Positions 37,269 to 48,489 of a stretch of DNA of 64,000 bases are shown in pieces. Under the pieces are notes generated by a model. That model did no database searches. It was not told where the DNA came from and was given only the letters and a program-made list of their open reading frames with translations. Source of the DNA: Nitrospirota bacterium (GTDB lineage Bacteria; Nitrospirota; Nitrospiria; SBBL01; JAADHI01). The DNA lies in contig JAJDBX010000020.1 of NCBI GenBank assembly GCA_029261135.1, positions 1 through 64,000 of the forward strand, in the 5' to 3' direction. The stretch's first letter is position 1; every line of letters starts with the position of its first letter. Both the position numbers and the translations under genes were made by a program.

Positions 37269-37468
37269 TACTCGCCTCCTTTTTGAACATAGTTTTTGAC
37301 AAATTCCTCTGCATTCTCTTCCAGAACATCATCGATTTCATCCATGACTTTTTCTAGGTCTTCCTTTATTTTTTTCCCTTTTTCTACAACTTCGGGATTC
37401 GCTTCAACAACAGCATCGTCTTTTGACGATTCTTGTTTTTCTTCCTTTTTTTTATCTTTTTTCTTCAT
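37268..37468 (-). CDS. pup: prokaryotic ubiquitin-like protein Pup
   Basis: A 66-residue, charged, intrinsically disordered-type protein. The Lys/Glu-rich N-terminus, the helix that binds the Mpa coiled coil ('KKIKEDLEKVMDEIDDVLEE') and the C-terminal 'FVKNYVQKGGE' all match Pup. It ends in Gly-Gly-Glu, not Gly-Gly-Gln, so it is ready for ligation by PafA without deamidation. It lies between dop and prcB, the conserved position. Confidence 0.96.
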   Translation of the reverse strand: MKKKDKKKEEKQESSKDDAVVEANPEVVEKGKKIKEDLEKVMDEIDDVLEENAEEFVKNYVQKGGE

Positions 37469-37480
37469 CTATCGCTTTCC

Positions 37481-38956
37481 TCATGTTCCTATCAAATTGA
37501 CCAATGCTTCTCCCGAGCTTGCGTCTTCCAATAGTTGACCCACCAGTTCTTCCGTTCCTTTCCAGGGATCCATTAAAGGCACTTTTTTGACGGTATCTTT
37601 GCCGTCATTAAACAAGACAGAGGTCCAACTTGCAGAGTAAATCTCTTTTGAAAACTTTTTGAGACAAGTCCCTCTAAAATAAGCGCGGGTATCTCTTGGC
37701 GGATTATCCTGTGCTTGAATTAACATTTCGGGAGAGACCAGGGTTTCGACATATCCTCCCCTTTCCAATGAAAAAAAGAGGCCTTTTTTTCGATCCACAT
37801 TATGATATTGTAAATCCATCAACGCAGCACGAGAATCACCCCAATCGACCCCTTTTCGTTCCATATAGGATTCAATGAGTTCTTTTTTTATCACCCAATC
37901 CACTTCGCGTGTCAGTTGCATCGGATCTTCTTCGAGTTTGTCGAGAACAGTCCTCCAGCGTTTGAGTACATCTTGTGTGACTGAGTCTTCATCCTTTTCA
38001 AAATGAAGCTCGGCTTGCTCAAGATAGGCGCGCTGAATTTCAACCGCCGTCGCCATTTTTCCGCCGACAAGTGCATACTTTTTTTTCACCTTCAGATCTC
38101 GCGAAACTTCCCGAATATTTTTTACAGGATCCTCTAAATCCATCCCTTTGACTCCGCGCCCTTCTTCAATCATCGCCAATACTAATGACAGTGTGCCCAC
38201 CTTTAAATAAGTGGCCACTTCTGACATATTGGTATCTCCTACAATCACATGGAGACGTCGATACCGATCGCGATCGGCATGCGGTTCATCCCGTGTGTTG
38301 ATAATGGGACGTTTGACCATTGTGTTTAAATCAACAAGCGTTTCAAAAAAATCTGAACGCTGAGAAATTTGATATTTCGCAGGATCAGTTTTATTTTCAT
38401 AACCGACCTTACCAGATCCGGCAAATATTTGACGCGTCACTAAAAAAGACATCAATTGACGCACAATTTTTTCAAAAGGGAGTTTGCGGGAAACAAGATA
38501 GTTCTCGTGGTATCCATAGCTATTCCCTTTTCCATCGCTGTTGTTTTTGTAAATAGAAAGGGCGATGCTCCCTTGTTTCAAAGAGCGGGTCATTTCAAGT
38601 GCATCTTCAATCAGACGCTCACCCGCTTTTTCGTAGACAAGGAGATCTAAGGGATTAGAACATTCCGGTGTTGAATATTCAGGATGTGCACCATCCACAT
38701 AGAGGCGCCCCCCATTTGGAAGCAATTTGTTTAAAAGACGGTTGTATTCAGGGCCAGGACGCTCGCGTTCACCGTCTGCTTCATATCCCCGCGCATCCAG
38801 TAGGGGATTTTCATTTTCATAATTCCATAAGATAGTTGAGGATGGGAGTGCAGGGTAACTGTTGACTAAAAATATTGAATTGGACACAGGGTCTGAAGTT
38901 TCAGGATTTTTTGCGGCAATGCCAAACTCTGTCTCTGAACCGAGGATCTTCTTCAT
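37481..38956 (-). CDS. dop: Pup deamidase/depupylase Dop
   Basis: PafA paralogue that removes Pup from substrates (and deamidates GGQ Pups). The 491 residues start 'KILGSETEFGIAAKNPE'. They have the catalytic Asp in 'GGRLYVDGAHPEYSTPE', a longer segment between these two than PafA has (the Dop loop region), 'YKNNSDGKGNSYGYHENYLV' and 'INTRDEPHADRDRYRRLHV'. Because the local Pup ends in GGE, Dop here should act mainly as depupylase. It lies 12 bases upstream of pup. Confidence 0.94.
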   Translation of the reverse strand: MKKILGSETEFGIAAKNPETSDPVSNSIFLVNSYPALPSSTILWNYENENPLLDARGYEADGERERPGPEYNRLLNKLLPNGGRLYVDGAHPEYSTPECSNPLDLLVYEKAGERLIEDALEMTRSLKQGSIALSIYKNNSDGKGNSYGYHENYLVSRKLPFEKIVRQLMSFLVTRQIFAGSGKVGYENKTDPAKYQISQRSDFFETLVDLNTMVKRPIINTRDEPHADRDRYRRLHVIVGDTNMSEVATYLKVGTLSLVLAMIEEGRGVKGMDLEDPVKNIREVSRDLKVKKKYALVGGKMATAVEIQRAYLEQAELHFEKDEDSVTQDVLKRWRTVLDKLEEDPMQLTREVDWVIKKELIESYMERKGVDWGDSRAALMDLQYHNVDRKKGLFFSLERGGYVETLVSPEMLIQAQDNPPRDTRAYFRGTCLKKFSKEIYSASWTSVLFNDGKDTVKKVPLMDPWKGTEELVGQLLEDASSGEALVNLIGT

Positions 38957-39004
38957 TGCGCTCAGGCCTCCCAGTCCTGATGCATGCAGATCATTCTCTT
39001 TTAG

Positions 39005-40774
39005 TTAGAGATAATGTCCCGTTGCCACGGTTTCAACGTGGTGATCTTCTGTGGCCTGACCAGCCATTGTGCGGATATGCACAATCTTTTCGCTGTTTCT
39101 ACCTGCAATCTTAGCCCAGTCATCTGGATTGGTGGTATTCGGAAGATCTTCATTCTCTTTAAACTCATCTCGAATGGCGGTAATTAGGTCTTCCGTTTTC
39201 AGACCTTTGACCTTCGAGTCAAGAAAACGCTTAATAGCATATTTTTTAGCACGCGAAACAATCCCTTCGATCATCGCACCGCTTGCAAAATCCTTAAAAT
39301 AGAAGGTTTCTTTTTCACCATTCGCATAGGTCACTTCCAAGAACTTTTTATCTTCTGCAACAGAATACATTTCTTCAACGGCGTCACCAATCAGTTTTTC
39401 GACCACAGGTTTACCTTTTTTCTTTGATTGCTTCTTCAGCTCGTCGGGATGAAAGGGTAAATCCGCCGTAAGGTATTTCTGAAAGATGGATCGTGCGCCT
39501 TCAATATCGGGGCGTTCAATTTTTATTTTAATATCAAGACGCCCGGCCCGAAGAATCGCCGGGTCAAGGAGATCTTGGCGATTGGTCGCACCAATCACAA
39601 TGACATTACGAAGCCGTTCGACCCCGTCAATTTCGGCTAAGAACTGAGGGACTATTGTTGCCTCCATGTCAGAGGAAACCCCGGTGCCTCGTGTCCTAAA
39701 GAGGGCATCCATTTCATCAAAAAAGACAATGACAGGATTTCCTGCATCAGCACGTTCCTTCGCTTTTTTGAACACCTCACGAATCTGACGCTCACTTTCG
39801 CCGACATATTTATTGAGGAGTTCAGGGCCTTTGACATGAAGAAAAAAGGATCGGCGTTCTTTTCCAGACTTATCCTTCCCCAATTTTTGAGAAATCGATG
39901 CGGCAACGGCTTTTGCGATGAGTGTCTTTCCGCATCCGGGAGGGCCATAAAGGAGAACGCCCTTAGGCGGGAGAAGTTTATGTTCCGAAAAAAGGTCTGA
40001 ATGCAAAAAGGGCAACTCCACCGCATCGCGTACTTTTTCGATCTGCTCTTTCAGTCCACCGATGTTTTCATAGGTGACATCCGGGATTTCTTCCAGTACG
40101 ACTTCTTCAACCTCAGACTTCGGTAACTTTTCAAGCACATAACCGGATTGCGTATCCAGCATGAGATGATCCCCGACAGAAATATGCTCATCAACTAAGG
40201 GATGGCCCAATTCGACCACCAGCTCCTCTTCTCCACGAAAGGTGACCACAGCGCGATTTCCGCCTAAAAGATCTTTCACGCGAACCACTTCGCCATGAGG
40301 GTCAAAACCACAAGCCTCTATGGCATTTAAGGCTTCATTGAGTACCAATTCTTGGCCTGCTTTTAATGCACTCGCTGAGAGATCTGGATGAAGATTCACC
40401 TTCATTTTCCGACCTGAAACATAAACATCGACCGTATCATCCTCATTGGCGTGAGAGAAAATGGCGTAAGTGGCCGGAGGCGTTGTCAGCTTTTCTACCT
40501 CTTGCTTTAAGGCATCAATGCGATTTTTAGCCTCTATTAATGTCGCAGTGAGCTTTTCATTTTGTTTAAATGCTTGATCGAGCTGGACACTTGAGCGCTG
40601 AGAAAGTACGAGCTCTTTCTCTAGTGAAGCGACCTGAATAAGCAGCCGTTCACGCTCTTGTTCAAAATCGTCCTGCTGTGGATCCAATTGCTCTCCGCCA
40701 AATTGTCCTGAAAGTTTCTTCATTGTTTTTCGGAAGGCATTGGCTTTTCCCTGCTTTTTTCTCGCATCGGCCAT
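39005..40774 (-). CDS. mpa: proteasome-associated AAA ATPase Mpa/ARC
   Basis: Hexameric unfoldase that recognises Pup and feeds substrates to the 20S core. In 589 residues: an N-terminal coiled coil (about 36-98) for Pup binding, two OB folds (about 100-215), then the AAA module. Walker A is 'GPPGCGKT' at 277-284, Walker B 'FFDEMDALF' from 351, and the arginine-finger region includes 'ATNRQDLLDPAILRAGRLD'. The extreme C-terminus is 'ATGHYL', matching the GQYL tail that docks into the alpha ring in Mycobacterium, with Gln replaced by His. First gene of the operon. Confidence 0.95.
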   Translation of the reverse strand: MADARKKQGKANAFRKTMKKLSGQFGGEQLDPQQDDFEQERERLLIQVASLEKELVLSQRSSVQLDQAFKQNEKLTATLIEAKNRIDALKQEVEKLTTPPATYAIFSHANEDDTVDVYVSGRKMKVNLHPDLSASALKAGQELVLNEALNAIEACGFDPHGEVVRVKDLLGGNRAVVTFRGEEELVVELGHPLVDEHISVGDHLMLDTQSGYVLEKLPKSEVEEVVLEEIPDVTYENIGGLKEQIEKVRDAVELPFLHSDLFSEHKLLPPKGVLLYGPPGCGKTLIAKAVAASISQKLGKDKSGKERRSFFLHVKGPELLNKYVGESERQIREVFKKAKERADAGNPVIVFFDEMDALFRTRGTGVSSDMEATIVPQFLAEIDGVERLRNVIVIGATNRQDLLDPAILRAGRLDIKIKIERPDIEGARSIFQKYLTADLPFHPDELKKQSKKKGKPVVEKLIGDAVEEMYSVAEDKKFLEVTYANGEKETFYFKDFASGAMIEGIVSRAKKYAIKRFLDSKVKGLKTEDLITAIRDEFKENEDLPNTTNPDDWAKIAGRNSEKIVHIRTMAGQATEDHHVETVATGHYL

Positions 40775-40828
40775 GATTAACCCTCACCCCTTTATAAAGA
40801 AGATCCCCAACCTGATTCCGTATAGTCA

Positions 40829-40857
40829 AGTTTAGCACCCTTATAAAAAGTGGTCAA
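40829..40857 (-). promoter_or_regulatory. probable promoter of the Pup-proteasome operon
   Basis: On the - strand TTGACC (40857-40852) is followed by a 17-base spacer and TAAACT (40834-40829), each close to sigma70 consensus. It lies about 55 bases before the mpa ATG and is the best match in the 219-base gap upstream of the operon. Confidence 0.5.
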
Positions 40858-40993
40858 CTCAGCTGAAAGAATTATTTAAAATATGAATTAAATCAAAATA
40901 AGTAGATCCTGTAAAAAACCAGCCTGTTCACAGGGATCACCCTTAATCTTCAATAAAAACAACCGATCTCATTGTTTTAAATCGGAATTTAGC

Positions 40994-41503
40994 TTAAAAA
41001 GAAGTAGTCTCTTCAGTAGAAGAAAGGGGCGGATTCGGTTGATTTTCCACTGAGGACAAGACAATGATTAAAGCGGAAATTAAACAAAAAATAAGGATTA
41101 AAAGTAGCGGATTTTCTTTTAAAAAATGTTTTTGAAGACCCCCGCAAGCGGGACATTTATTCCCTTTTTCCATATCATATTGCGTTTGACACCATCGGCA
41201 AGGCTGTCCATTGGTGACTTCCTGAACAAGGGAAGCCGTATCCGAAAGACTTGTTTTACAATGTTTGCAAAGAACGGCCTCATTTTTAACCCACTCAGCG
41301 CAGGCAGGACACTTTTTGTAGCCCATCCCTGCTAATTGCCGATCGTCATACTCTTTATCTCCAATCACTGCAATATGAATAATGGCAATTTGAAACAGGC
41401 AGGCACCATAAACGGCCCAAGGGAAAAAGGGGCGATTCTTTTGCTCGGCGATGACACCAACAATCCCACCAAACAAAAGCGCGATCACGAAAAAAACCAT
41501 CAT
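40994..41503 (-). CDS. membrane protein with two zinc-ribbon motifs
   Basis: A 169-residue protein. Two N-terminal membrane helices ('MVFFVIALLFGGIVGVIA', 'FFPWAVYGACLFQIAIIHIA') are followed by zinc ribbon 1 ('KCPACAEWVKNEAVLCKHC'), a linker and ribbon 2 (CRWC, then CPAC after 14 residues). The last helix is 'LLLILIFCLISALIIVL'. Such proteins are widespread and poorly characterised. It is co-directional with, and upstream of, the proteasome operon but separated from it by 219 bases and the probable promoter at 40829-40857. Confidence 0.75.
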   Translation of the reverse strand: MMVFFVIALLFGGIVGVIAEQKNRPFFPWAVYGACLFQIAIIHIAVIGDKEYDDRQLAGMGYKKCPACAEWVKNEAVLCKHCKTSLSDTASLVQEVTNGQPCRWCQTQYDMEKGNKCPACGGLQKHFLKENPLLLILIFCLISALIIVLSSVENQPNPPLSSTEETTSF

Positions 41504-41549
41504 CCTTTTATTCCCTCAGTTCAAATATAGCGCGCGTCAAGAATTAAAC

Positions 41550-42023
41550 TCAAAAAGTTCCCCTATTTCGAACAGCCCGCTCCATCTCACGTGCAGCTGA
41601 TTTTTTTGCATCACTCTCACGCTTATCATATAAATTCTTTCCCTTTGCTAACCCAATCTCTACTTTGACCCAACCTCTTTTAAAATATACCTTCAAAGGG
41701 ACAAGGGTTAGCCCCTTCTCGCGTGTTTTACCCAGCAACCGCCAAATTTCTTTCTTTCGCAGTAAGAGCTTTCGTGTTCGGGTAGGCTCATGATTGGCAA
41801 GGTTGCCATGGCTGTAGGGACTGATATGGCAATTATAGAGGTAGATCTGCCCCTGATCAACTCGTGCAAAGCTGTCTTTTAAATTGATTCTTCCGTGGCG
41901 AAGTGACTTGACTTCTGTCCCAAAAAGAGCAATTCCCGCCTCAAATTTTTCCAAGATAAAAAAATCATGGTAGGCTTTGCGGTTTGTCACCACAACCACG
42001 TCATTTTCATTTTTATCAGGCAT
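41550..42023 (-). CDS. smpB: SsrA-binding protein
   Basis: Delivers tmRNA to stalled ribosomes in trans-translation. The 157-residue protein shows 'VVTNRKAYHDFFILEKFEAG', 'GTEVKSLRHGRINLKDSFAR', 'YNCHISPY', and the C-terminal basic tail 'GKNLYDKRESDAKKSAAR'. Length and motifs are standard. The tmRNA gene (ssrA), often nearby, is not seen in this window. Confidence 0.96.
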   Translation of the reverse strand: MPDKNENDVVVVTNRKAYHDFFILEKFEAGIALFGTEVKSLRHGRINLKDSFARVDQGQIYLYNCHISPYSHGNLANHEPTRTRKLLLRKKEIWRLLGKTREKGLTLVPLKVYFKRGWVKVEIGLAKGKNLYDKRESDAKKSAAREMERAVRNRGTF

Positions 42024-42078
42024 TTCGCATGACCTTATACATTGACTCTAAACAAGAGGCTAATATAACATTCTTCTC

Positions 42079-42543
42079 ATGTTGAGAAAACCAGCCGCTA
42101 TTTCACCGATTCTTAAGGCCTTGACACACAATTTCGGCCTTAAAAAAGAGATGCAAGTTATGGCACTCAAAAAGGACTGGGCTTTTCTTGTTGGGGAAAC
42201 CATCGCCGCCCACACTATTCCGGAAAAAATGAAGTTTAAAACACTCACACTCCTGGTTGATGGCCCCACCTGGAAACATGAATTGACTTTTTTACAAACC
42301 GAACTCATTGAAAAAATAAATGGAAGACTTGGAAAAGCAGCGATTCAGACCCTAATACTTAAAGTCGGCCAGATTCCACCTCAAAGTCTTCCAATCCAAC
42401 AAGAAAAGAAAAGAGGTCCTAACCCGCTTTCTAAAGAAGAGAGCACCTTCATTCAAGAAGAACTCTCATCAGTCTCAAATGATGAACTCAAAAAAACCAT
42501 TCAAAAAGCGATATCGAAGCATCTAAGGGTAAGAAGGCGTTAA
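42079..42543 (+). CDS. dciA: DciA-family (DUF721) helicase-loading protein
   Basis: DUF721/DciA proteins replace DnaC/DnaI as loaders of the replicative helicase DnaB in many bacteria. The N-terminal KH-like domain can be seen: 'ALKKDWAFLVGETIAAHTIP' and 'TLTLLVDGPTWKHELTFLQ', followed by a longer charged tail up to residue 154. It is placed in the dnaA-gyrA neighbourhood, as in many genomes. Its stop overlaps by 4 bases the stop of the convergent TPR gene. Confidence 0.85.
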   Translation: MLRKPAAISPILKALTHNFGLKKEMQVMALKKDWAFLVGETIAAHTIPEKMKFKTLTLLVDGPTWKHELTFLQTELIEKINGRLGKAAIQTLILKVGQIPPQSLPIQQEKKRGPNPLSKEESTFIQEELSSVSNDELKKTIQKAISKHLRVRRR

Positions 42544-43412
42544 GAGGTCTGACGAACCCACTGACGGAGTCTCTTGATTTTTTGTTGAATAAGTCCCTGA
42601 TCTGGGTAATGGTTCTCGAGGCTCCTGTAAAGATCGAGTGCCTCTGTGAACCGGTCTTCCATCTCAAGACAATTTGCAGCTCTAAATTTTGCGAAGTCGC
42701 TATTCTTGTCATCTGGATATTCGGTATAAAGGGAGGTGTAAATCTCTATCGCTGCACGACAGGCACCCGTAACAAAGTAGGTACCCCCTTTTCGATAAAG
42801 CGCTGCAGGCGCCCAAGTACTTTTGGGGGCACCATCAACCAACATGTCCCATTCGACCCTGGCCTGAGCCATATCTCCCATTTGGTAGTAAAGTTCGCCG
42901 ATCCGAAAGCGACTTTCAAGCACCTGATCCTTGTCTTCACTTTGCGCCATGATCCCCTCATAGGTCTCAATCGCTTTAGTGGGTTGCTGGAGCTTTTTTT
43001 CATAAATTTGAGCCAGATACTCCCGTGCAGAGAGGGTGTAAGTAGACTGACCGCGTTCTGCCCCAATTTGAATGGATTTTTTAAAAGACGCTACAGCCAT
43101 TTCATGGTCATCCAAATAAAGAAAGGCGCCAAGCCCTTTCCAGTAATAGGCTTCTGAAACCACAGATGCTTTCGGGTAGACCTCAATCACCTTTTCGTAA
43201 TCTCGAATGGCCCCCAGATAATCGTCTTGCTGCCATTTTTCTTCAGCCACGGAGAGCAGTCGCTCAGACATCCACTCCCCACGCGACCAAACCAGCCAAA
43301 ACACTAAAGCACAAGCCCCAAGCGAAAATATGGCCCAGGATATGAACTTCAAGCCCAGAGAAACCTTCCGACGCGATGGATGAGAACGACGACCTTCTTT
43401 ATTCGCTGTCAT
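42540..43412 (-). CDS. TPR-repeat membrane-anchored protein
   Basis: A 290-residue protein with a basic N-terminus and one membrane helix ('SWAIFSLGACALVFWLVW'). Behind it are about five tetratricopeptide repeats of the periplasmic YbgF/BamD-like kind ('YLGAIRDYEKVIEVYPKAS', 'RFTEALDLYRSLENHYPD'). Probably a periplasmic scaffold; partner unknown. Its start overlaps the gyrA stop by 14 bases, so it belongs to the dnaA-gyrA transcription unit. Confidence 0.8.
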   Translation of the reverse strand: MTANKEGRRSHPSRRKVSLGLKFISWAIFSLGACALVFWLVWSRGEWMSERLLSVAEEKWQQDDYLGAIRDYEKVIEVYPKASVVSEAYYWKGLGAFLYLDDHEMAVASFKKSIQIGAERGQSTYTLSAREYLAQIYEKKLQQPTKAIETYEGIMAQSEDKDQVLESRFRIGELYYQMGDMAQARVEWDMLVDGAPKSTWAPAALYRKGGTYFVTGACRAAIEIYTSLYTEYPDDKNSDFAKFRAANCLEMEDRFTEALDLYRSLENHYPDQGLIQQKIKRLRQWVRQTS

Positions 43413-45876
43413 CCGCCTGCTCCGGTTCTATCGCGGCTTCTTGATCCCCCTTATCCACCAATCTGGCCACACGAATCACGCGATCTCCTTCCGCCATATC
43501 AATCAAGCGCACCCCTTGGGTATTTCGGCCAATCACACGAATGCCTTCTACTTTTTGTCTCACAATCTTCCCATGGGTCGTAATCAACATCACTTCGTCT
43601 TCCGCCTCAACTTGGAAAGCATCGACAACCGCCCCATTTCGCTGGCTCGTTTGTATGGTAATGATCCCTTTTCCTCCACGACCCTGTCTCCGATATTCAG
43701 AAAGTTCTGTGCGTTTGCCAAAACCATTTTCTGTGGTCGTCAAAATGGACGTTCTTTGATCCGGGCTAATGGTTTCCATGCTAATGACTTGATCTTCATG
43801 ACGAAGACGAATACCGAGGACTCCTGCCGCAACTCGTCCGAGTGGCCTGGTGTCTTCTTCTGAAAAACGAATGGAAAGACCATGTTTCGTTCCTAATAAG
43901 ATATCATGGTTTCCGGAAGTTAGCCGGACTGAAATCAATCGATCATCCTTTTTCAGATTGATCGAACGAATGCCGCCCACGCGGGGATTGCTATACGCGA
44001 TCAACGCAGTCTTTTTGAGCAATCCTTTTTGCGTGGCCATGACCACAAAACGTTCCCCCTCAAATTGATCTACCGCCAAAATCGCCGCGATCTTTTCCCC
44101 CGGTGGAATCTGGAGTAAATTCACGATTGCCTTCCCTTTCGTCGCCCGTCCGCCCTCCGGCACCTGGTACACTTTGAGCCAGTGGACCTGTCCTGTTTCT
44201 GTAAAAAAGAGCAAGTAATGGTGGGTTGAGGCGATAAACAGATGGCTGACGAAATCAGCCTCTTTCAAGCCGGCTCCGATTTTTCCTTTTCCGCCGCGCC
44301 GTTGACTTCTATAAAGGGTCACCGCATTTCGTTTGATATAGCCGCTATTTGAGACGGTGATCACCATTTCTTCTTGTGCAATCATATCTTCAATACTAAT
44401 CTCACCGGTTTCAGGAATGATTTCGGTTCTCCGCTCGTCGGCATATTTCTTTTGAATCTCTTTGAGTTCTTCTTCGATCACTTTAGAAATCAGCGCATCA
44501 CTCGCCAGAAGCTTCGTCAGTGAAGCAATTTTCTCAAGCAAGCCCGCCAACTCAGAAATCAGTTTGTCTCGCTCAAGCGCGGTCAAACGTTGTAGGCGCA
44601 TTTCTAGTATGGCCTGCGCCTGTTTTTCTGAAAGTTCAAATTGGTTAATGAGTCCTGTCTTCGCCACTTCAGGTGAAGCCGAGCCGCGAATCAGCGCAAT
44701 CACTTCATCAAGATGATCCAACGCAATTTTTAAACCCTCGAGTATATGCGCGCGCGCTTCTGCCTGACGCAGTTCAAAGCGTGTGCGCCTAATAACCACT
44801 TCTCGCCGAAAATCAAGGAAATGAACCAGAATCTCTTTTAAGTTCATCACCTTGGGCTGATTATTCACCAGCGCCAACATAATCACGCCAAAGGAGTTCT
44901 GCATTTGGGTCTGCTTGTACAATTTGTTCAGGACAATGGCACCCATTTCATCCCGTTTTAGTTCAATCACAATCCGCATGCCGTCCCGATCCGATTCATC
45001 TCGTAACTCGGAAATCCCTTCGAGCTTTTTATCCCGAACCAATAAGGCGATCTTTTCGAGCAGCCTGGCTTTATTCACCTGATAAGGAAGCTCTGTCACA
45101 ATAATGGTCTCGCGTTCCGTGCGTGGATGGACTTCAATTGAAGCCCTTGCACGCAACATGAGCGAACCCCGGCCCGTGCGAAACGCATTTTCAATGCCTT
45201 GGGTGCCATAGATGAAACCTGCCGTTGGAAAATCAGGGGCTTTTACTTTTTCCATCAGCGCTTCTATGGTCACCGTTCGGTCATTTAGAAGAAGAATGAG
45301 GCCCTCTAGTAATTCTCCGAGATTGTGAGGGGGGATGTTCGTCGCCATTCCAACAGCAATCCCCGTTGAACCGTTCATCAAGAGGTTCGGGGTACGAGAA
45401 GGCAACACAAGCGGCTCTAGGACGGATTCATCAAAATTTGGAACAAAGTCAACCGTATCCATGTCAATATCGGCCAATATTTCTTCAGCCAATTTTGTCA
45501 TTCGTGCTTCAGTATATCGATAGGCTGCCGCCCGGTCACCATCCACCGAGCCAAAATTTCCCTGCCCATCAACCAAAGGGTAGCGCATATTAAAATCTTG
45601 CGCCATCCGAACCATCGTGTCATAAATAGCCGTATCCCCGTGCGGGTGATACTTTTTAAGGACTTCGCCCACCACACCTGCAGATTTTGAATAGCGCCGG
45701 TTTGAAAGCAGTCCTTCACGAAACATGGCATAAAGGATGCGGCGATGCACCGGCTTAAGGCCATCCCGCACATCCGGTAGGGCACGCCCCACGATCACGC
45801 TCATGGCGTAATCGATGTAAGACGATTTCATCTCGGCATCAAGGTTTATGGTCGTTCGATTTTCAATTTCCGGCAT
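43399..45876 (-). CDS. gyrA: DNA gyrase subunit A
   Basis: Breakage-reunion subunit of gyrase. 825 residues, with the catalytic Tyr121 in 'AAAYRYTEARM' and the quinolone-region helix 'HPHGDTAIYD'. The position of E. coli Ser83 is Thr82 here, and Asp87 is kept as Asp86. The 'QRRGGKGKIGAG' sequence of the C-terminal wrapping domain marks it as gyrase rather than topoisomerase IV. It follows gyrB by 78 bases. Confidence 0.97.
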   Translation of the reverse strand: MPEIENRTTINLDAEMKSSYIDYAMSVIVGRALPDVRDGLKPVHRRILYAMFREGLLSNRRYSKSAGVVGEVLKKYHPHGDTAIYDTMVRMAQDFNMRYPLVDGQGNFGSVDGDRAAAYRYTEARMTKLAEEILADIDMDTVDFVPNFDESVLEPLVLPSRTPNLLMNGSTGIAVGMATNIPPHNLGELLEGLILLLNDRTVTIEALMEKVKAPDFPTAGFIYGTQGIENAFRTGRGSLMLRARASIEVHPRTERETIIVTELPYQVNKARLLEKIALLVRDKKLEGISELRDESDRDGMRIVIELKRDEMGAIVLNKLYKQTQMQNSFGVIMLALVNNQPKVMNLKEILVHFLDFRREVVIRRTRFELRQAEARAHILEGLKIALDHLDEVIALIRGSASPEVAKTGLINQFELSEKQAQAILEMRLQRLTALERDKLISELAGLLEKIASLTKLLASDALISKVIEEELKEIQKKYADERRTEIIPETGEISIEDMIAQEEMVITVSNSGYIKRNAVTLYRSQRRGGKGKIGAGLKEADFVSHLFIASTHHYLLFFTETGQVHWLKVYQVPEGGRATKGKAIVNLLQIPPGEKIAAILAVDQFEGERFVVMATQKGLLKKTALIAYSNPRVGGIRSINLKKDDRLISVRLTSGNHDILLGTKHGLSIRFSEEDTRPLGRVAAGVLGIRLRHEDQVISMETISPDQRTSILTTTENGFGKRTELSEYRRQGRGGKGIITIQTSQRNGAVVDAFQVEAEDEVMLITTHGKIVRQKVEGIRVIGRNTQGVRLIDMAEGDRVIRVARLVDKGDQEAAIEPEQADDSE

Positions 45877-45954
45877 CTTTTCCCCAATCGATCAAAAAAT
45901 TAATCCGAAATGACCCCTAAAATCACTTCGCGCACATAGAGACAAAACTTGCGA

Positions 45955-48372
<2,418 letters not shown>

Positions 48373-48387
48373 TCATCCTAAAATCCC

Positions 48388-48412
48388 AAAAACCTTGCAA
48401 TGAAATTGCAAG
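48388..48412 (-). terminator. hairpin with T-run between dnaN and gyrB
   Basis: On the - strand CTTGCAAT-TTC-ATTGCAAG gives an 8-bp perfect stem, followed after G by five T. It ends about 20 bases before the gyrB start, so it may act as a partial terminator or an attenuator. Confidence 0.5.
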
Positions 48413-48489
48413 CCAAAGCGGGAATAAATGGAAAGTAAAGTCGGTTCGACTTGAAGAAATAGAAACGATCGAACCCTGTGATGAGGCAC

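Noticed and set aside
42582-43157. 191-codon + strand frame opposite the TPR gene
   Set aside because: It is antisense to a clear TPR protein and shows no family motif; it is a shadow of the real gene.
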